Assembly: GCA_017625775.1 (NCBI GenBank) | Contig: JAGAKE010000014.1 | Span: 1 to 64,000 of the forward strand | DNA: 64,000 bases | Direction of reading: 5' to 3' | DNA from: Fibrobacteraceae bacterium | GTDB taxonomy: Bacteria; Fibrobacterota; Fibrobacteria; Fibrobacterales; Fibrobacteraceae | Shown here: positions 9,118 to 17,857 of the stretch, one piece after another | Layout of the letters: every line of letters starts with the position of its first letter | Position numbering within the stretch: position 1 is the first letter of the stretch | Made by a program: the position numbers and the translations under genes | The notes under the pieces: generated by a model | Told to the model about the DNA's origin: nothing | Database searches by the model: none | Seen by the model: only the letters and a program-made list of their open reading frames with translations

Positions 9118-9806
9118 AAAATTTTGTTTTTGCTTTTCCGCTTTCCGTAACACAAGAAAATACTGAATCTTTTTTAGCTCAGGTTCAAATTAGTTCAGTT
9201 TCTTTATCGATTATGGTTCCTGGCTGTTCCATTCCTTTAGATGTTTTTATACAACCACCAGTTCCTGCTTTAACGCAATTATTTCAAGAACACAGTGAAC
9301 TTTCTTTAGAAGAAAAATCTCTTATAGAAAATCATGCTTCGCTTCTCTTTATTCGTGGTTCGCTTCGAGATAAAAGTTCCTTAATGGAAGTCAATTCTCT
9401 CATTCAAAAAATTATTGCCGCCGGAGCTCTTGGAATTTATGCCGAACATTCTGGTGCTGCATTTTCAGCTTCCGCTTTTAATGAACTAAATGTTCAAGAA
9501 AATCCATTAGATTTTTGGTTGAATTTTATAGAATCAAAAGGCGTTCTTTTTTCACTTGGATTAGAAACATTCTCGTTACCAGACCTTTCTATCAATGCCG
9601 CAAACGAAAACTCAGAAGAACTTCGTGATTTGCTATTAACAACGGCGGAATATCTTTATTTGGAACGCGTACCTGCGGTTTCTGGAACTAAAGTGGAAGT
9701 TTCTGAACAACAAGTTTATGAACTTTGCAAAGAAAATTCTCCGCTATTTTCAAAAAATGACCCTGAATGGAATCGTCTTGGAACATTTCGGCTTATAAGA
9801 CGTTAG
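9114..9806 (+). CDS. Hypothetical protein, possibly DUF4261-like
   Basis: 230 aa, soluble, no signal peptide, overlapping the previous gene as ATGA. GALGIYAEHSGAAFSAS followed by FSLGLETFSLPDLSI resembles the pattern of DUF4261 proteins (GA.G.Y...SG, then GL..F..PELEI), but this is recalled rather than searched. No catalytic motif is recognised. It ends the purH-to-here run: the next gene starts after a 112-base gap. A role in the glycosyltransferase pathway is suggested only by co-translation. Confidence 0.55.
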   Translation: MKNFVFAFPLSVTQENTESFLAQVQISSVSLSIMVPGCSIPLDVFIQPPVPALTQLFQEHSELSLEEKSLIENHASLLFIRGSLRDKSSLMEVNSLIQKIIAAGALGIYAEHSGAAFSASAFNELNVQENPLDFWLNFIESKGVLFSLGLETFSLPDLSINAANENSEELRDLLLTTAEYLYLERVPAVSGTKVEVSEQQVYELCKENSPLFSKNDPEWNRLGTFRLIRR

Positions 9807-9918
9807 TTTTTATTGTGAAAATTAAAGATTTTCGTATTACGATATAAGAAAAAAAATATACATTAGAAAAATCAGTGCTATTGGCCTGCAAAACATTTGA
9901 CAACAGGAAAGGTATGTT

Positions 9919-12138
9919 ATGGCGGAATGGAAAGCTTTTACTAGTTTGAGCGAAGAACAAATGCAATCTATTTGGAATTATGATTGTAAAGATCCTTTCG
10001 CTTTTCTTGGGATTCACCCACTTCAAACCGACAAAGGCGTAAAAACAGTAGTCCGTACTTACCAACCTCACGCTTCTTTTGTTAGGGCCGAATCAATGGA
10101 TGGCTCTGTTGAATTTGATTTCATAAAACTTGGAGATTCTGGTTTTTATGAAGCTGTTTTAGATATGGATTTTGAACCCTTCCAGTATAGGCTTCACATT
10201 ACTTTACCTGGTGGAAACATTTATCATATTTTAGATCCATATAGTTTTTTACCAGTCCTATCTGATTTTGACCGTTACTTAATTAATGCTGGTCGTCATT
10301 ATGAACTCTACAGAAAATTAGGAGCTAATCTAGTCACGCATCAAGGAATTCCTGGCGTTCATTTTGCAGTGTGGGCTCCTAATGCAAAATCTGTTGCTGT
10401 TGTAGGTTCTTTTAATTCTTGGGATGGTCGCCGTCACCCAATGCGTCTTTTAGGAGAATCTGGGGTTTGGGAAATTTTTATTCCTGAAATTGGTGAAAAT
10501 GAACTTTATCGTTTTGAAATACATGGAATGGATGGCAGTTTACATGTAAAAATAGACCCTCTTGCCAAATTAAGTGAAGTGCGCCCAGCTACGGCTTCTA
10601 TAACTACTCACTTAGATGGTTACGAATGGAACGATAAACTTTACATGGACACCCACCATGCGACAGGCGTTTTTGGCGCTCCAATGAACATTTACGAAGT
10701 TCATGCAGGTTCTTGGAAACGCGATCCAATGAATCCAGATCGTTTTTTAAATTGGGATGAATTAGCAGACACTTTAATTCCATATTTAAAAGAAATGGGT
10801 TATACTCATGTGGAATTTTTACCATTAGCAGAACATCCGCTTGACGAATCTTGGGGGTATCAAGTCACTGGTTATTATTCACCAACTAGTCGTTACGGAA
10901 CTCCAGACCAATTCCGTCATTTTGTAGATCTTTGTCACCAAAATGAAATTGGAGTGATTTTAGATTGGGTTCCTGCGCATTTCCCAAAAGATTCTCACGC
11001 ACTAGGTCGTTTTGATGGAACAGCTTGTTATGAACATGCAGATCCTCGGCAAGGTGAACATCCACATTGGGGAACTTACATTTTCAATTTTGCTCGTAAG
11101 GAAGTTTCAAACTTTTTAATTTCTAATGCCGTTTATTGGTTAAAAGAATTCCATTGTGATGGATTGCGTGTAGATGCTGTTGCTTCTATGCTTTATTTGG
11201 ATTACGGAAAAGGCCCTGGTGGGTGGGTTCCAAATAGAGATGGTGGAAACATTAATTACGATACTTTGGAATTTTTGAAACATTTGAATAGTATTATGGG
11301 GCGCTTAACGCCTCATGCTGTGTTAATTGCTGAAGAATCAACTAGCTTTCCATGTATTACACGTCCACCAGAACAAGGCGGTCTTGGTTTCCACTACAAA
11401 TGGAATATGGGGTGGATGAACGATTTCTTAAGTTATATTGAACATGAACCAATTCACCGTAAGTATCATCATAATCAGCTTACTTTTAGCATGATGTATG
11501 CTTATTCAGAAAACTTTATTCAAGTCTTCAGTCACGATGAAGTGGTGCATGGAAAAGGAAGTATGCTTGGAAAAATGCCGGGAGATTGTTGGCAAAAATT
11601 TGCAAATCTTCGTTTGACTTATGCGTTCCAATATGCTCATCCAGGAAAAAAACTCAACTTTATGGGTAATGATTTTGGACAATTCCGTGAATGGAACGAA
11701 AAACAATCATTGGATTGGCATTTATTAACATGGGAATCTCACAAAAAATTGCATGGTATGATGCGTGTTCTTGGATGCCTTTATAAGCAAGAAGCGGCTT
11801 TCTGGGAAGTTGATCATCATAGTGATGGTTTTGAGTGGATTTGGTGTGATGATGCAGATAATTCCATTGTAAGTTTTGTGCGTAAAAGTGCTAAAGGCGA
11901 ACAAATTTTGTGCGTATTTAACTTTACGCCAGTTCCGCGACATGGTTACCGCATCGGGGCTCCATCTCCTGGAATTTGGAAAGAAATTTTCAACACAGAT
12001 GCTGATTCATTTGGTGGTTCTAATGTTGGTAATTCTGGTGAAGTCCGTTCAGATAATATTCATTGGCAAAATAGAGAATGGAGTATTTCAATGAATCTTC
12101 CTCCGCTTGGGGCTTTATTCTTTAAGCATTTAGGCTGA
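9919..12138 (+). CDS. glgB: 1,4-alpha-glucan branching enzyme (GH13)
   Basis: Introduces alpha-1,6 branches into glycogen. The 739 aa contain an N-terminal branching-enzyme module and a CBM48 region (HFAVWAPNAKSVAVVGSFNS), then the GH13 barrel: EVHAGSWKR, HVEFLPLAEHPLDESWGYQ, GLRVDAVASMLYLDY with nucleophile D419, AEESTSFP with acid/base E472, and FSHDEVVHGKGSM. This is a full-length bacterial GlgB. A good ribosome-binding site (GGAAAGG) precedes ATG 9919. No glgA or glgC is adjacent, so the glycogen genes are scattered. A terminator follows. Confidence 0.95.
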   Translation: MAEWKAFTSLSEEQMQSIWNYDCKDPFAFLGIHPLQTDKGVKTVVRTYQPHASFVRAESMDGSVEFDFIKLGDSGFYEAVLDMDFEPFQYRLHITLPGGNIYHILDPYSFLPVLSDFDRYLINAGRHYELYRKLGANLVTHQGIPGVHFAVWAPNAKSVAVVGSFNSWDGRRHPMRLLGESGVWEIFIPEIGENELYRFEIHGMDGSLHVKIDPLAKLSEVRPATASITTHLDGYEWNDKLYMDTHHATGVFGAPMNIYEVHAGSWKRDPMNPDRFLNWDELADTLIPYLKEMGYTHVEFLPLAEHPLDESWGYQVTGYYSPTSRYGTPDQFRHFVDLCHQNEIGVILDWVPAHFPKDSHALGRFDGTACYEHADPRQGEHPHWGTYIFNFARKEVSNFLISNAVYWLKEFHCDGLRVDAVASMLYLDYGKGPGGWVPNRDGGNINYDTLEFLKHLNSIMGRLTPHAVLIAEESTSFPCITRPPEQGGLGFHYKWNMGWMNDFLSYIEHEPIHRKYHHNQLTFSMMYAYSENFIQVFSHDEVVHGKGSMLGKMPGDCWQKFANLRLTYAFQYAHPGKKLNFMGNDFGQFREWNEKQSLDWHLLTWESHKKLHGMMRVLGCLYKQEAAFWEVDHHSDGFEWIWCDDADNSIVSFVRKSAKGEQILCVFNFTPVPRHGYRIGAPSPGIWKEIFNTDADSFGGSNVGNSGEVRSDNIHWQNREWSISMNLPPLGALFFKHLG

Positions 12139-12165
12139 TTTCTAATTTTTAACTCAAACTTTTTG

Positions 12166-12198
12166 AATGGAGTGTGATTTTGCTCACATTCCATTTTT
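12166..12198 (+). terminator. Terminator after glgB
   Basis: AATGGAGTGTGA pairs with TCACATTCCATT (one G-U) around a short loop and is followed by a run of seven T. Confidence 0.75.
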
Positions 12199-12268
12199 TT
12201 GTTGTTTACAAGCTTTGTATGAATTTTAAAACAAAAGTCGGCTTTATTTTGAAAAAATAGGGGATTTT

Positions 12269-12285
12269 TGTTCCGAAAGAGAACA
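12269..12285. promoter_or_regulatory. Palindromic site upstream of endoglucanase gene
   Basis: TGTTCcgaaagaGAACA is a 5-bp inverted repeat with a 7-base spacer in the 249-base intergenic region between glgB and the GH5 gene, about 100 bases before the start. The symmetry suggests a dimeric regulator, but the factor is unknown and the arms are short. Confidence 0.3.
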
Positions 12286-12387
12286 GGCTGTGAACATAAT
12301 CATGATTTGTAAATTGAATTTTTCAAATAATCCAAGAATCATTATTTAATTTAAACAGCAAATTAACCAATATTTATAGGTTTTTTC

Positions 12388-14874
12388 GTGAAAAAGCTTT
12401 TTCCTTTATTTGTTTTAGCATGTTGTGCTTCGCTTTTTGCAGCAAACTCAGTCGGGCCTGTGAGTGCTTATGGTCAGCTTCAAGCTGGTAAAAATTCAAG
12501 TGGTAAGGGCCAAATTTATGGCTCTTGTAAAGGAGTTTCTTCTGGTAACGAAGTTCAGGTACAAGGCATGAGCCTTTTTTGGAGCATAGCTGATGATGTC
12601 GGCGCTCCGTTCTGGACAGCAGATTATGTTTCAGGGCTTGTATCTAGGCAAAATATCCAGATTATTCGCGCCCCAATGGGTGTTGATGAAGATTGGGGTG
12701 CTGGAAACTATTTCACAAACACTAGTCGTTATCAGGGATTAATGAACAGTGTAGTGCAAGCAGCCATTGATAACGATATTTACGTAATCATTGATTATCA
12801 TTCCCATAAAGCTTCTGACAATGTGAATAATGCCAAAACTTTCTTTGCATATATGGCAGAAAGATGGGGTAAATACGACAACGTTATTTTTGAAATTTTT
12901 AACGAACCAGAAGAACAGGATTGGTCCACAATTAAAAATTATGCAGACCAGGTTATTTCTACCATTCGTCAATATTCGGATAACCTTATTGTCGTAGGCA
13001 ATCCTAAGTGGGACCAATATCCAAATGAAGCTGCTAATAACCCAATTAATGATAAAAACGTAGCTTATACTTTCCATTTTTATGCGGGCACTCACTACAC
13101 AGAAAAAGAAGGAGCTAATGCTGTTTCTGCAATGAATTCAGGGCTTTCTGTATTTGTTTCTGAATGGGGAACTGTAAATGCTGATGGTGGTGGAAGTGTA
13201 AGTGGAAATTCTTCAACTTGGCTTAATTGGATGAATACTCACAAGCTTTCGGGCGCAAACTGGTCTGTTTCTAATAAAAACGAAGGTGCTTCTTATTTCA
13301 GTGGTTCTGCTTGGAACTATTCAGAAAGTGGAAATTGGGTTAATACAAATATTTTCTCTAAATTGCCTAAATCTTACACAGCATGTTCAGGCACGCCAAT
13401 TCAAAGCAGTTCCTCTGTAGCTCAATCTTCTTCTAGCGCTTTACCTACAGGCACTACTGACTATATTGATGATTTTGAAGATGGCGATAATTTTGCTTAT
13501 ACTGGTGGAGCATGGTATGCTTATACCGATGCTGGTGACGATGGTGCTTCTTCGTTTACAAACAAAACAAATGACAATGATGGTTATGACGTAGTTCTTG
13601 CAGGTTCAACATCTGGAAATTCTACAAAATATGTGGCTGGTCTTACAGAAGTTAAACTTTCTAAAGGTAATAATGAATACGACCCCTATGTCGCTTTAGG
13701 CGTTGGTTTGAACGCCACACAAACGGCTTATGACCTTTCTTCTTGCAATACTATCTCTTACAAGTACAAAGGCGCTGCTCATAACTTTAAGGCCGAAGAT
13801 ACAAATGTTAAAGATTATGGGTACCATCAAATAACAAAACTTGCTTCTGATTCCTGGACAGCAGTGAATATTTCCTGGGATATGCTTATTCAAGAATCTT
13901 GGGCAGATGAAGTAACTCTTTCTAAAAAGCGCATTAATAAATTGACTTGGGAAATTAAAGGTGAACAGCCTTCACTCAACTATTTGTATATTGATGACGT
14001 CCGTTGCGATGGAATGGCTATTACTCCAGTTCCGTCACCATCATCATCTTCTTCTAGTGTGAAACCAAGTTCTTCTTCAAGTTCTAAACCAGTTTCTTCA
14101 AGCAGTTCTAAACCAGTAGTTTCTTCTAGTTCTTCAAAGCCGCAAGTTTCAAGCAGTTCTTCTGCAATTCCGCAGATTTCTAGTTCGGCAGCACTTCCTA
14201 TTCAGAGTAGTTCTTCTGTGGTAATTGTTGATTCTGAATGGCAGTCTAATACTCAATTACAAGAAAATCAAGACGGCTCAATAACCATTGGACAATCTAA
14301 TGATTATGCTTCAGAACGAGAGATTACTAAAGTGTTAGGAAATATTGAAGCTGGAGCAAATTATAAGCTTTCCTTCGATATTGCTATGCCTAATGGAAAT
14401 TCTTCTATGGATATTTCTGTTGGTTTTGAATCTTACTGCAGTGGTGTGGTAACGGTTCCAAATGGTGGTAGTGAATCTTATAGCTGTGAATTTACCGCTC
14501 CTACATCTACGGAATCTGCAACTCTTGAATTAAAAACAGAAGGTAATCGTTGGGAACAACTTATCCTTTCAAATCTCACTTTGGCAGTTTCTGGAAATTC
14601 GGGGCAGGGCGGTAGCACTATTCAACCAGAACCAGATCAAAGTGCGATATCTGTTCCTCAAATGGCTTCTTTGAAACTTTCCATTCGCTCAAGAATGCTT
14701 GAAATTTCTGGAGGTTCCGCTTCTTTGGAAGTGTTTGATATGCAAGGTCGTCCATTGAAAATGTTGAATCACGTTTCTGGAGTCGTTTCATTAGAATCAT
14801 TACCTGCAGGTTCATATATTGTTCGAGCTCATAATGGTTCAAATGTGATTTCAAAACGAGTTACATTGCGTTAA
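12388..14874 (+). CDS. Secreted GH5 endoglucanase with two CBM-like modules and sorting domain
   Basis: Hydrolyses internal beta-1,4 bonds of cellulose. The 828 aa start at a GTG. Signal peptide about 1-18 (LFVLACCASLFA). GH5 (subfamily 2-like) catalytic domain about 20-325 with YVIIDYHSH, FEIFNEPEE (acid/base E173) and VFVSEWGTV (nucleophile E259). A short serine linker precedes a CBM11-like module at about 354-541 (DDFEDGDN near its start, YIDDVRCDG at its end). A long poly-serine/proline linker (about 550-610) leads to a second beta-sandwich of CBM4-like pattern (about 613-731). The C-terminal domain (about 751-828: VFDMQGRPLK, LPAGSYIVRA) resembles a type IX secretion sorting signal, as in other Fibrobacter cellulases. 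The gene has its own 249-base upstream region and a strong terminator, so it is probably monocistronic. Confidence 0.9.
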   Translation: MKKLFPLFVLACCASLFAANSVGPVSAYGQLQAGKNSSGKGQIYGSCKGVSSGNEVQVQGMSLFWSIADDVGAPFWTADYVSGLVSRQNIQIIRAPMGVDEDWGAGNYFTNTSRYQGLMNSVVQAAIDNDIYVIIDYHSHKASDNVNNAKTFFAYMAERWGKYDNVIFEIFNEPEEQDWSTIKNYADQVISTIRQYSDNLIVVGNPKWDQYPNEAANNPINDKNVAYTFHFYAGTHYTEKEGANAVSAMNSGLSVFVSEWGTVNADGGGSVSGNSSTWLNWMNTHKLSGANWSVSNKNEGASYFSGSAWNYSESGNWVNTNIFSKLPKSYTACSGTPIQSSSSVAQSSSSALPTGTTDYIDDFEDGDNFAYTGGAWYAYTDAGDDGASSFTNKTNDNDGYDVVLAGSTSGNSTKYVAGLTEVKLSKGNNEYDPYVALGVGLNATQTAYDLSSCNTISYKYKGAAHNFKAEDTNVKDYGYHQITKLASDSWTAVNISWDMLIQESWADEVTLSKKRINKLTWEIKGEQPSLNYLYIDDVRCDGMAITPVPSPSSSSSSVKPSSSSSSKPVSSSSSKPVVSSSSSKPQVSSSSSAIPQISSSAALPIQSSSSVVIVDSEWQSNTQLQENQDGSITIGQSNDYASEREITKVLGNIEAGANYKLSFDIAMPNGNSSMDISVGFESYCSGVVTVPNGGSESYSCEFTAPTSTESATLELKTEGNRWEQLILSNLTLAVSGNSGQGGSTIQPEPDQSAISVPQMASLKLSIRSRMLEISGGSASLEVFDMQGRPLKMLNHVSGVVSLESLPAGSYIVRAHNGSNVISKRVTLR

Positions 14875-14892
14875 TTTTTATTTCTCCTTAGA

Positions 14893-14924
14893 AAAGCCTT
14901 TCTCTTTAAGAGAAAGGCTTTTTG
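14893..14924 (+). terminator. Terminator after endoglucanase
   Basis: AAAGCCTTTCTCT pairs perfectly with AGAGAAAGGCTTT around a 3-5 base loop, followed by T residues. It separates the endoglucanase from the next operon. Confidence 0.9.
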
Positions 14925-15025
14925 TATAAATGAGTCTTATATCAAGAATATGGCTTTTTATCCTTTTATTCTGTTTTAATAGGAATCTTTAGAAAAATGC
15001 CTTTGAAATGTTGTAAGCATATTTT

Positions 15026-15031
15026 TATATT
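15026..15031 (+). promoter_or_regulatory. Putative -10 box (TATATT), leaderless start
   Basis: TATATT lies 7 bases before ATG 15039. Transcription would start on or next to the start codon. The same arrangement is seen at 35880(-), 40748, 55136 and 59536. Confidence 0.4.
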
Positions 15032-15038
15032 TCGTAAT

Positions 15039-15881
15039 ATGAATAAGTTTTTATTGATTGCTGTTGTTTGCTTTGGAAGCGTATTTGCTTTTGCTCAATC
15101 ACAAGATTCTATTTTAAAAAATACTGAACCAACCATAACTTCACAACCAACTGTTTTGGAAACAAAAGAACAGAAAGGTGATTCGGCTGTAAAGCAGAAG
15201 TCGCAGGTTGGTTTAATGAATATTCTTCGTCGTATTGAACCTGATGAAGCGGTCATTAAAGGAAATTTCTTTGGTGGCGTTACATTGTTCCTTTTGCATG
15301 GCAATACCGATGATGATGTTCTTAATGTTTTGATTGGTGATATTTACGATGCAGAAGGTTATACATTTTCAGTAGAAGGCTTTGGGGGGTATTTTTTAAA
15401 AGATGCTCTTGGGTTAGGTTTGCGGGCCGGTTATTCACGAACCATGTATGACATTGATTTTGAACTTTTAGAAGATTTGTTAGAAGCAAAAGAACGTCGT
15501 AAGTATGTGAGCAATGGCTTTTTTGTTCAACCGATTTTAAGAAATTATTTAAAAATCTTAGATTCCAAAAACATTTATTTCTTTAACGAAACTTCTTTTA
15601 CTTTTGAATATTCTTATGGTATTTCTCAAGTCGATGATGGAGAAGACATGGGAAAAACCAGAAATCGTTCTTGGTCTTTTGAATTGGGAATCAATCCAGG
15701 GGTAAGCATTATGATTCTTGATAATTTTGCTTTTGAAACCTCTGTAGGATTGCTTGGCTTAAGTTCGTCTATTATTGAAATAGAAGAAAATGGCGAAAAG
15801 CATAGCGAGTTCAGTTATAATATGGTGAATTTTACAGTGAACTTGTTAGCTTTAGATCTTTCTTTAGTTTACTTCTTTTAA
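15039..15881 (+). CDS. Outer-membrane beta-barrel protein, first gene of PCMD operon
   Basis: 280 aa from ATG 15039; an upstream in-frame ATG at 14997 would put 14 residues before a clear signal peptide (MNKFLLIAVVCFGSVFAFA), so the later start is chosen. After a Thr/Ser/Lys-rich linker to about residue 60, the rest has alternating beta-strand patterns (GNFFGGVTLFLLHGN, YTFSVEGFGGYFL) and ends in an aromatic residue (SLVYFF), typical of small outer-membrane barrels. The next gene begins 12 bases downstream and the third 8 bases after that, so the three are likely one operon. No specific family recognised. Its barrel may help anchor or export the two PCMD lipoproteins, which is inference. Confidence 0.7.
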   Translation: MNKFLLIAVVCFGSVFAFAQSQDSILKNTEPTITSQPTVLETKEQKGDSAVKQKSQVGLMNILRRIEPDEAVIKGNFFGGVTLFLLHGNTDDDVLNVLIGDIYDAEGYTFSVEGFGGYFLKDALGLGLRAGYSRTMYDIDFELLEDLLEAKERRKYVSNGFFVQPILRNYLKILDSKNIYFFNETSFTFEYSYGISQVDDGEDMGKTRNRSWSFELGINPGVSIMILDNFAFETSVGLLGLSSSIIEIEENGEKHSEFSYNMVNFTVNLLALDLSLVYFF

Positions 15882-15893
15882 ATAGGTGAAATT

Positions 15894-17849
15894 ATGAAAT
15901 TTAAATCTTTAAAAATAAAATCATGGATAGCGACACTTGTTGTTTTTATGGTCGCTTTCATGTTTGAAGCTTGCACAGACTCTTCTGTAGTAAAAGCAGA
16001 AGCTCCTGAGTTGGGGAAAATCAATTTTGATGGCTTTGAAATAGAATCTATTGATTCTTTAGAAAAAACCATTAGCATTAAACCTAGAAAAGATTGGGTT
16101 GATTCTATGGTGGTAGGTGATGTTCTTCCTCTAGGAGGGGCATCTTTGTATCTAGCCGCTGACCATGATATGGAAGACCCTGAACTTGGTGATGAACTTT
16201 TACCTGGAACAGTTATCAGTACAAAAGATACGAATGCTTTTTCAATTGTTGTTTTAGATGATAAAAATAGAATTACTTCAGTTTGGCTTATTACTTGGGA
16301 TGTTCCTGAAATTGAAACTCCAGTAGCATCTTCAAGTTCAAAAGATACAGAAAAAAGTAGTTCTTCTAGTCAAGATAGTTTAGAAGTAGAGATTCTTTCT
16401 AGTTCTTCTGAAAAAAATGAATCTTCAAGTTCAAAAGAAGAAATTGTTGAAAATTTAAGCTCAAGTTCTCAAGATTCTTTACAAAATAAACCTTCTTTAA
16501 ATGAATCAAGTAGTAGTATTTTATTAGGCAGTTCATCAAGTGAAAAAAAATCTTCAAGTAGCGAAGTTTTATCCTCTAGCTCTTTAATCGAAGAATCTTC
16601 TTCTAGCGAGGAAACAGTACTTTCATCTGAAAAATCAGTTAGTGTTTGCCAGTTTAACATTAATGGAGATACGGAAGCAGGTAATGTTAATAATGACACG
16701 AAAACAATTACTCTTGCTTTAGAAGATAAAGGGCTTCTTAACTCCATTCAAGTAAAACGTCTTATAATGACAAGTACAGCATCTGCTACATTAAAAACAA
16801 ACACGAGTTTATCATTTGTTCAAATAAATGATACGACTTATTCGTATAATTTTACAATTACAGCACAAAATGGTGAATCAGATAATTGGAGCATATTAAT
16901 AAATGTGCCTAAAGGGATTTTACTTTCTAAATTGAGCTGTGAATCATGTACAATTAATGTAAATAATGATTCTATTTATGTTGAACTTCCTTACCTTTCA
17001 GATTTAGCTCAAGTCAAATTATCGCCTCTAGATACTACGAATAATTTAGAGCGCTATATTCCTTTAGATTTTATAGATGATAATGGGGATTTAAAAACTT
17101 ATCAAGTGGTAGCAGGTTATCAAATTCCTGGTTCAGATTTTTCAAAACGAGAAGATTCTTTCTTTGCAACAACTAGTGACGCAATGGCAACTTCTAAAAC
17201 AGCGGCTGCTATTACCATTGCAGGTAGTGCAAATCTAGCATTTGAAAATTCTATTGCCACATTAACATCAAGTGTCATTTCGGGGTCTTTTATTGGTATA
17301 TCTGGAACATGGAAACTAGCTGGTGGCTACTATTATAGTGGAAGCTATGCTGGGACAACGGCATTAGATATTTATGAACAAGGTTATTCAAGCGGAACAC
17401 CATCAACGGGAGCTTCAGATTTTTCAAAAGATATGACTTTTGGTAAACCATTTACGGCACGCCCAAAATCATTTGATGTAACTTATGCTTATAACCATAC
17501 AACAGCAAATAATGATTCAGATTACCCACAAAAATCTCTAATTTATGTGATGCTTTTAAGTGCGGATAACAAAGTCGTTGCAACGGGTGTCATTAGCGAT
17601 ATAGAAAGTGTACCTAAAACCACAAAAACCGTAGAACTTTCTTATGGAAGTGATCCATCAAAACTTTTAGAAAGTGGTTTCGCTGGCACTACTTCTCTGA
17701 CACTTGGTAGTGGTTTAGAAGATGTTAAAACTATTAGAATTATGTTTGCTTCTTCAGCCTATGGGCATGTTGCTGTGAAAAAAGGTGATGGTTTCCGAGG
17801 TGGTGAAGGGGCTAGCCTTTCTATCGATAATTTTAGATTCAATTATTAA
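15894..17849 (+). CDS. PCMD-domain lipoprotein with serine-rich stalk
   Basis: 651 aa. An N-terminal hydrophobic segment ends in a lipobox-like FEAC with Cys near residue 27. Residues about 145-245 are a poly-serine/acidic stalk (repeated SSSS and SSSSE blocks). A small beta domain follows (about 250-345, ending DNWSILINV). The C-terminal about 250 residues fit the PCMD (putative carbohydrate metabolism domain) pattern known from Bacteroidetes surface lipoproteins: GGYYYSGSYAGTTAL, FGKPFTARPKSF, and a closing GASLSIDNFRFNY. No catalytic motif is visible; glycan binding is more likely than hydrolysis. Second gene of the operon, with a short 12-base gap. Confidence 0.75.
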   Translation: MKFKSLKIKSWIATLVVFMVAFMFEACTDSSVVKAEAPELGKINFDGFEIESIDSLEKTISIKPRKDWVDSMVVGDVLPLGGASLYLAADHDMEDPELGDELLPGTVISTKDTNAFSIVVLDDKNRITSVWLITWDVPEIETPVASSSSKDTEKSSSSSQDSLEVEILSSSSEKNESSSSKEEIVENLSSSSQDSLQNKPSLNESSSSILLGSSSSEKKSSSSEVLSSSSLIEESSSSEETVLSSEKSVSVCQFNINGDTEAGNVNNDTKTITLALEDKGLLNSIQVKRLIMTSTASATLKTNTSLSFVQINDTTYSYNFTITAQNGESDNWSILINVPKGILLSKLSCESCTINVNNDSIYVELPYLSDLAQVKLSPLDTTNNLERYIPLDFIDDNGDLKTYQVVAGYQIPGSDFSKREDSFFATTSDAMATSKTAAAITIAGSANLAFENSIATLTSSVISGSFIGISGTWKLAGGYYYSGSYAGTTALDIYEQGYSSGTPSTGASDFSKDMTFGKPFTARPKSFDVTYAYNHTTANNDSDYPQKSLIYVMLLSADNKVVATGVISDIESVPKTTKTVELSYGSDPSKLLESGFAGTTSLTLGSGLEDVKTIRIMFASSAYGHVAVKKGDGFRGGEGASLSIDNFRFNY

Positions 17850-17857
17850 GGTAAAGA

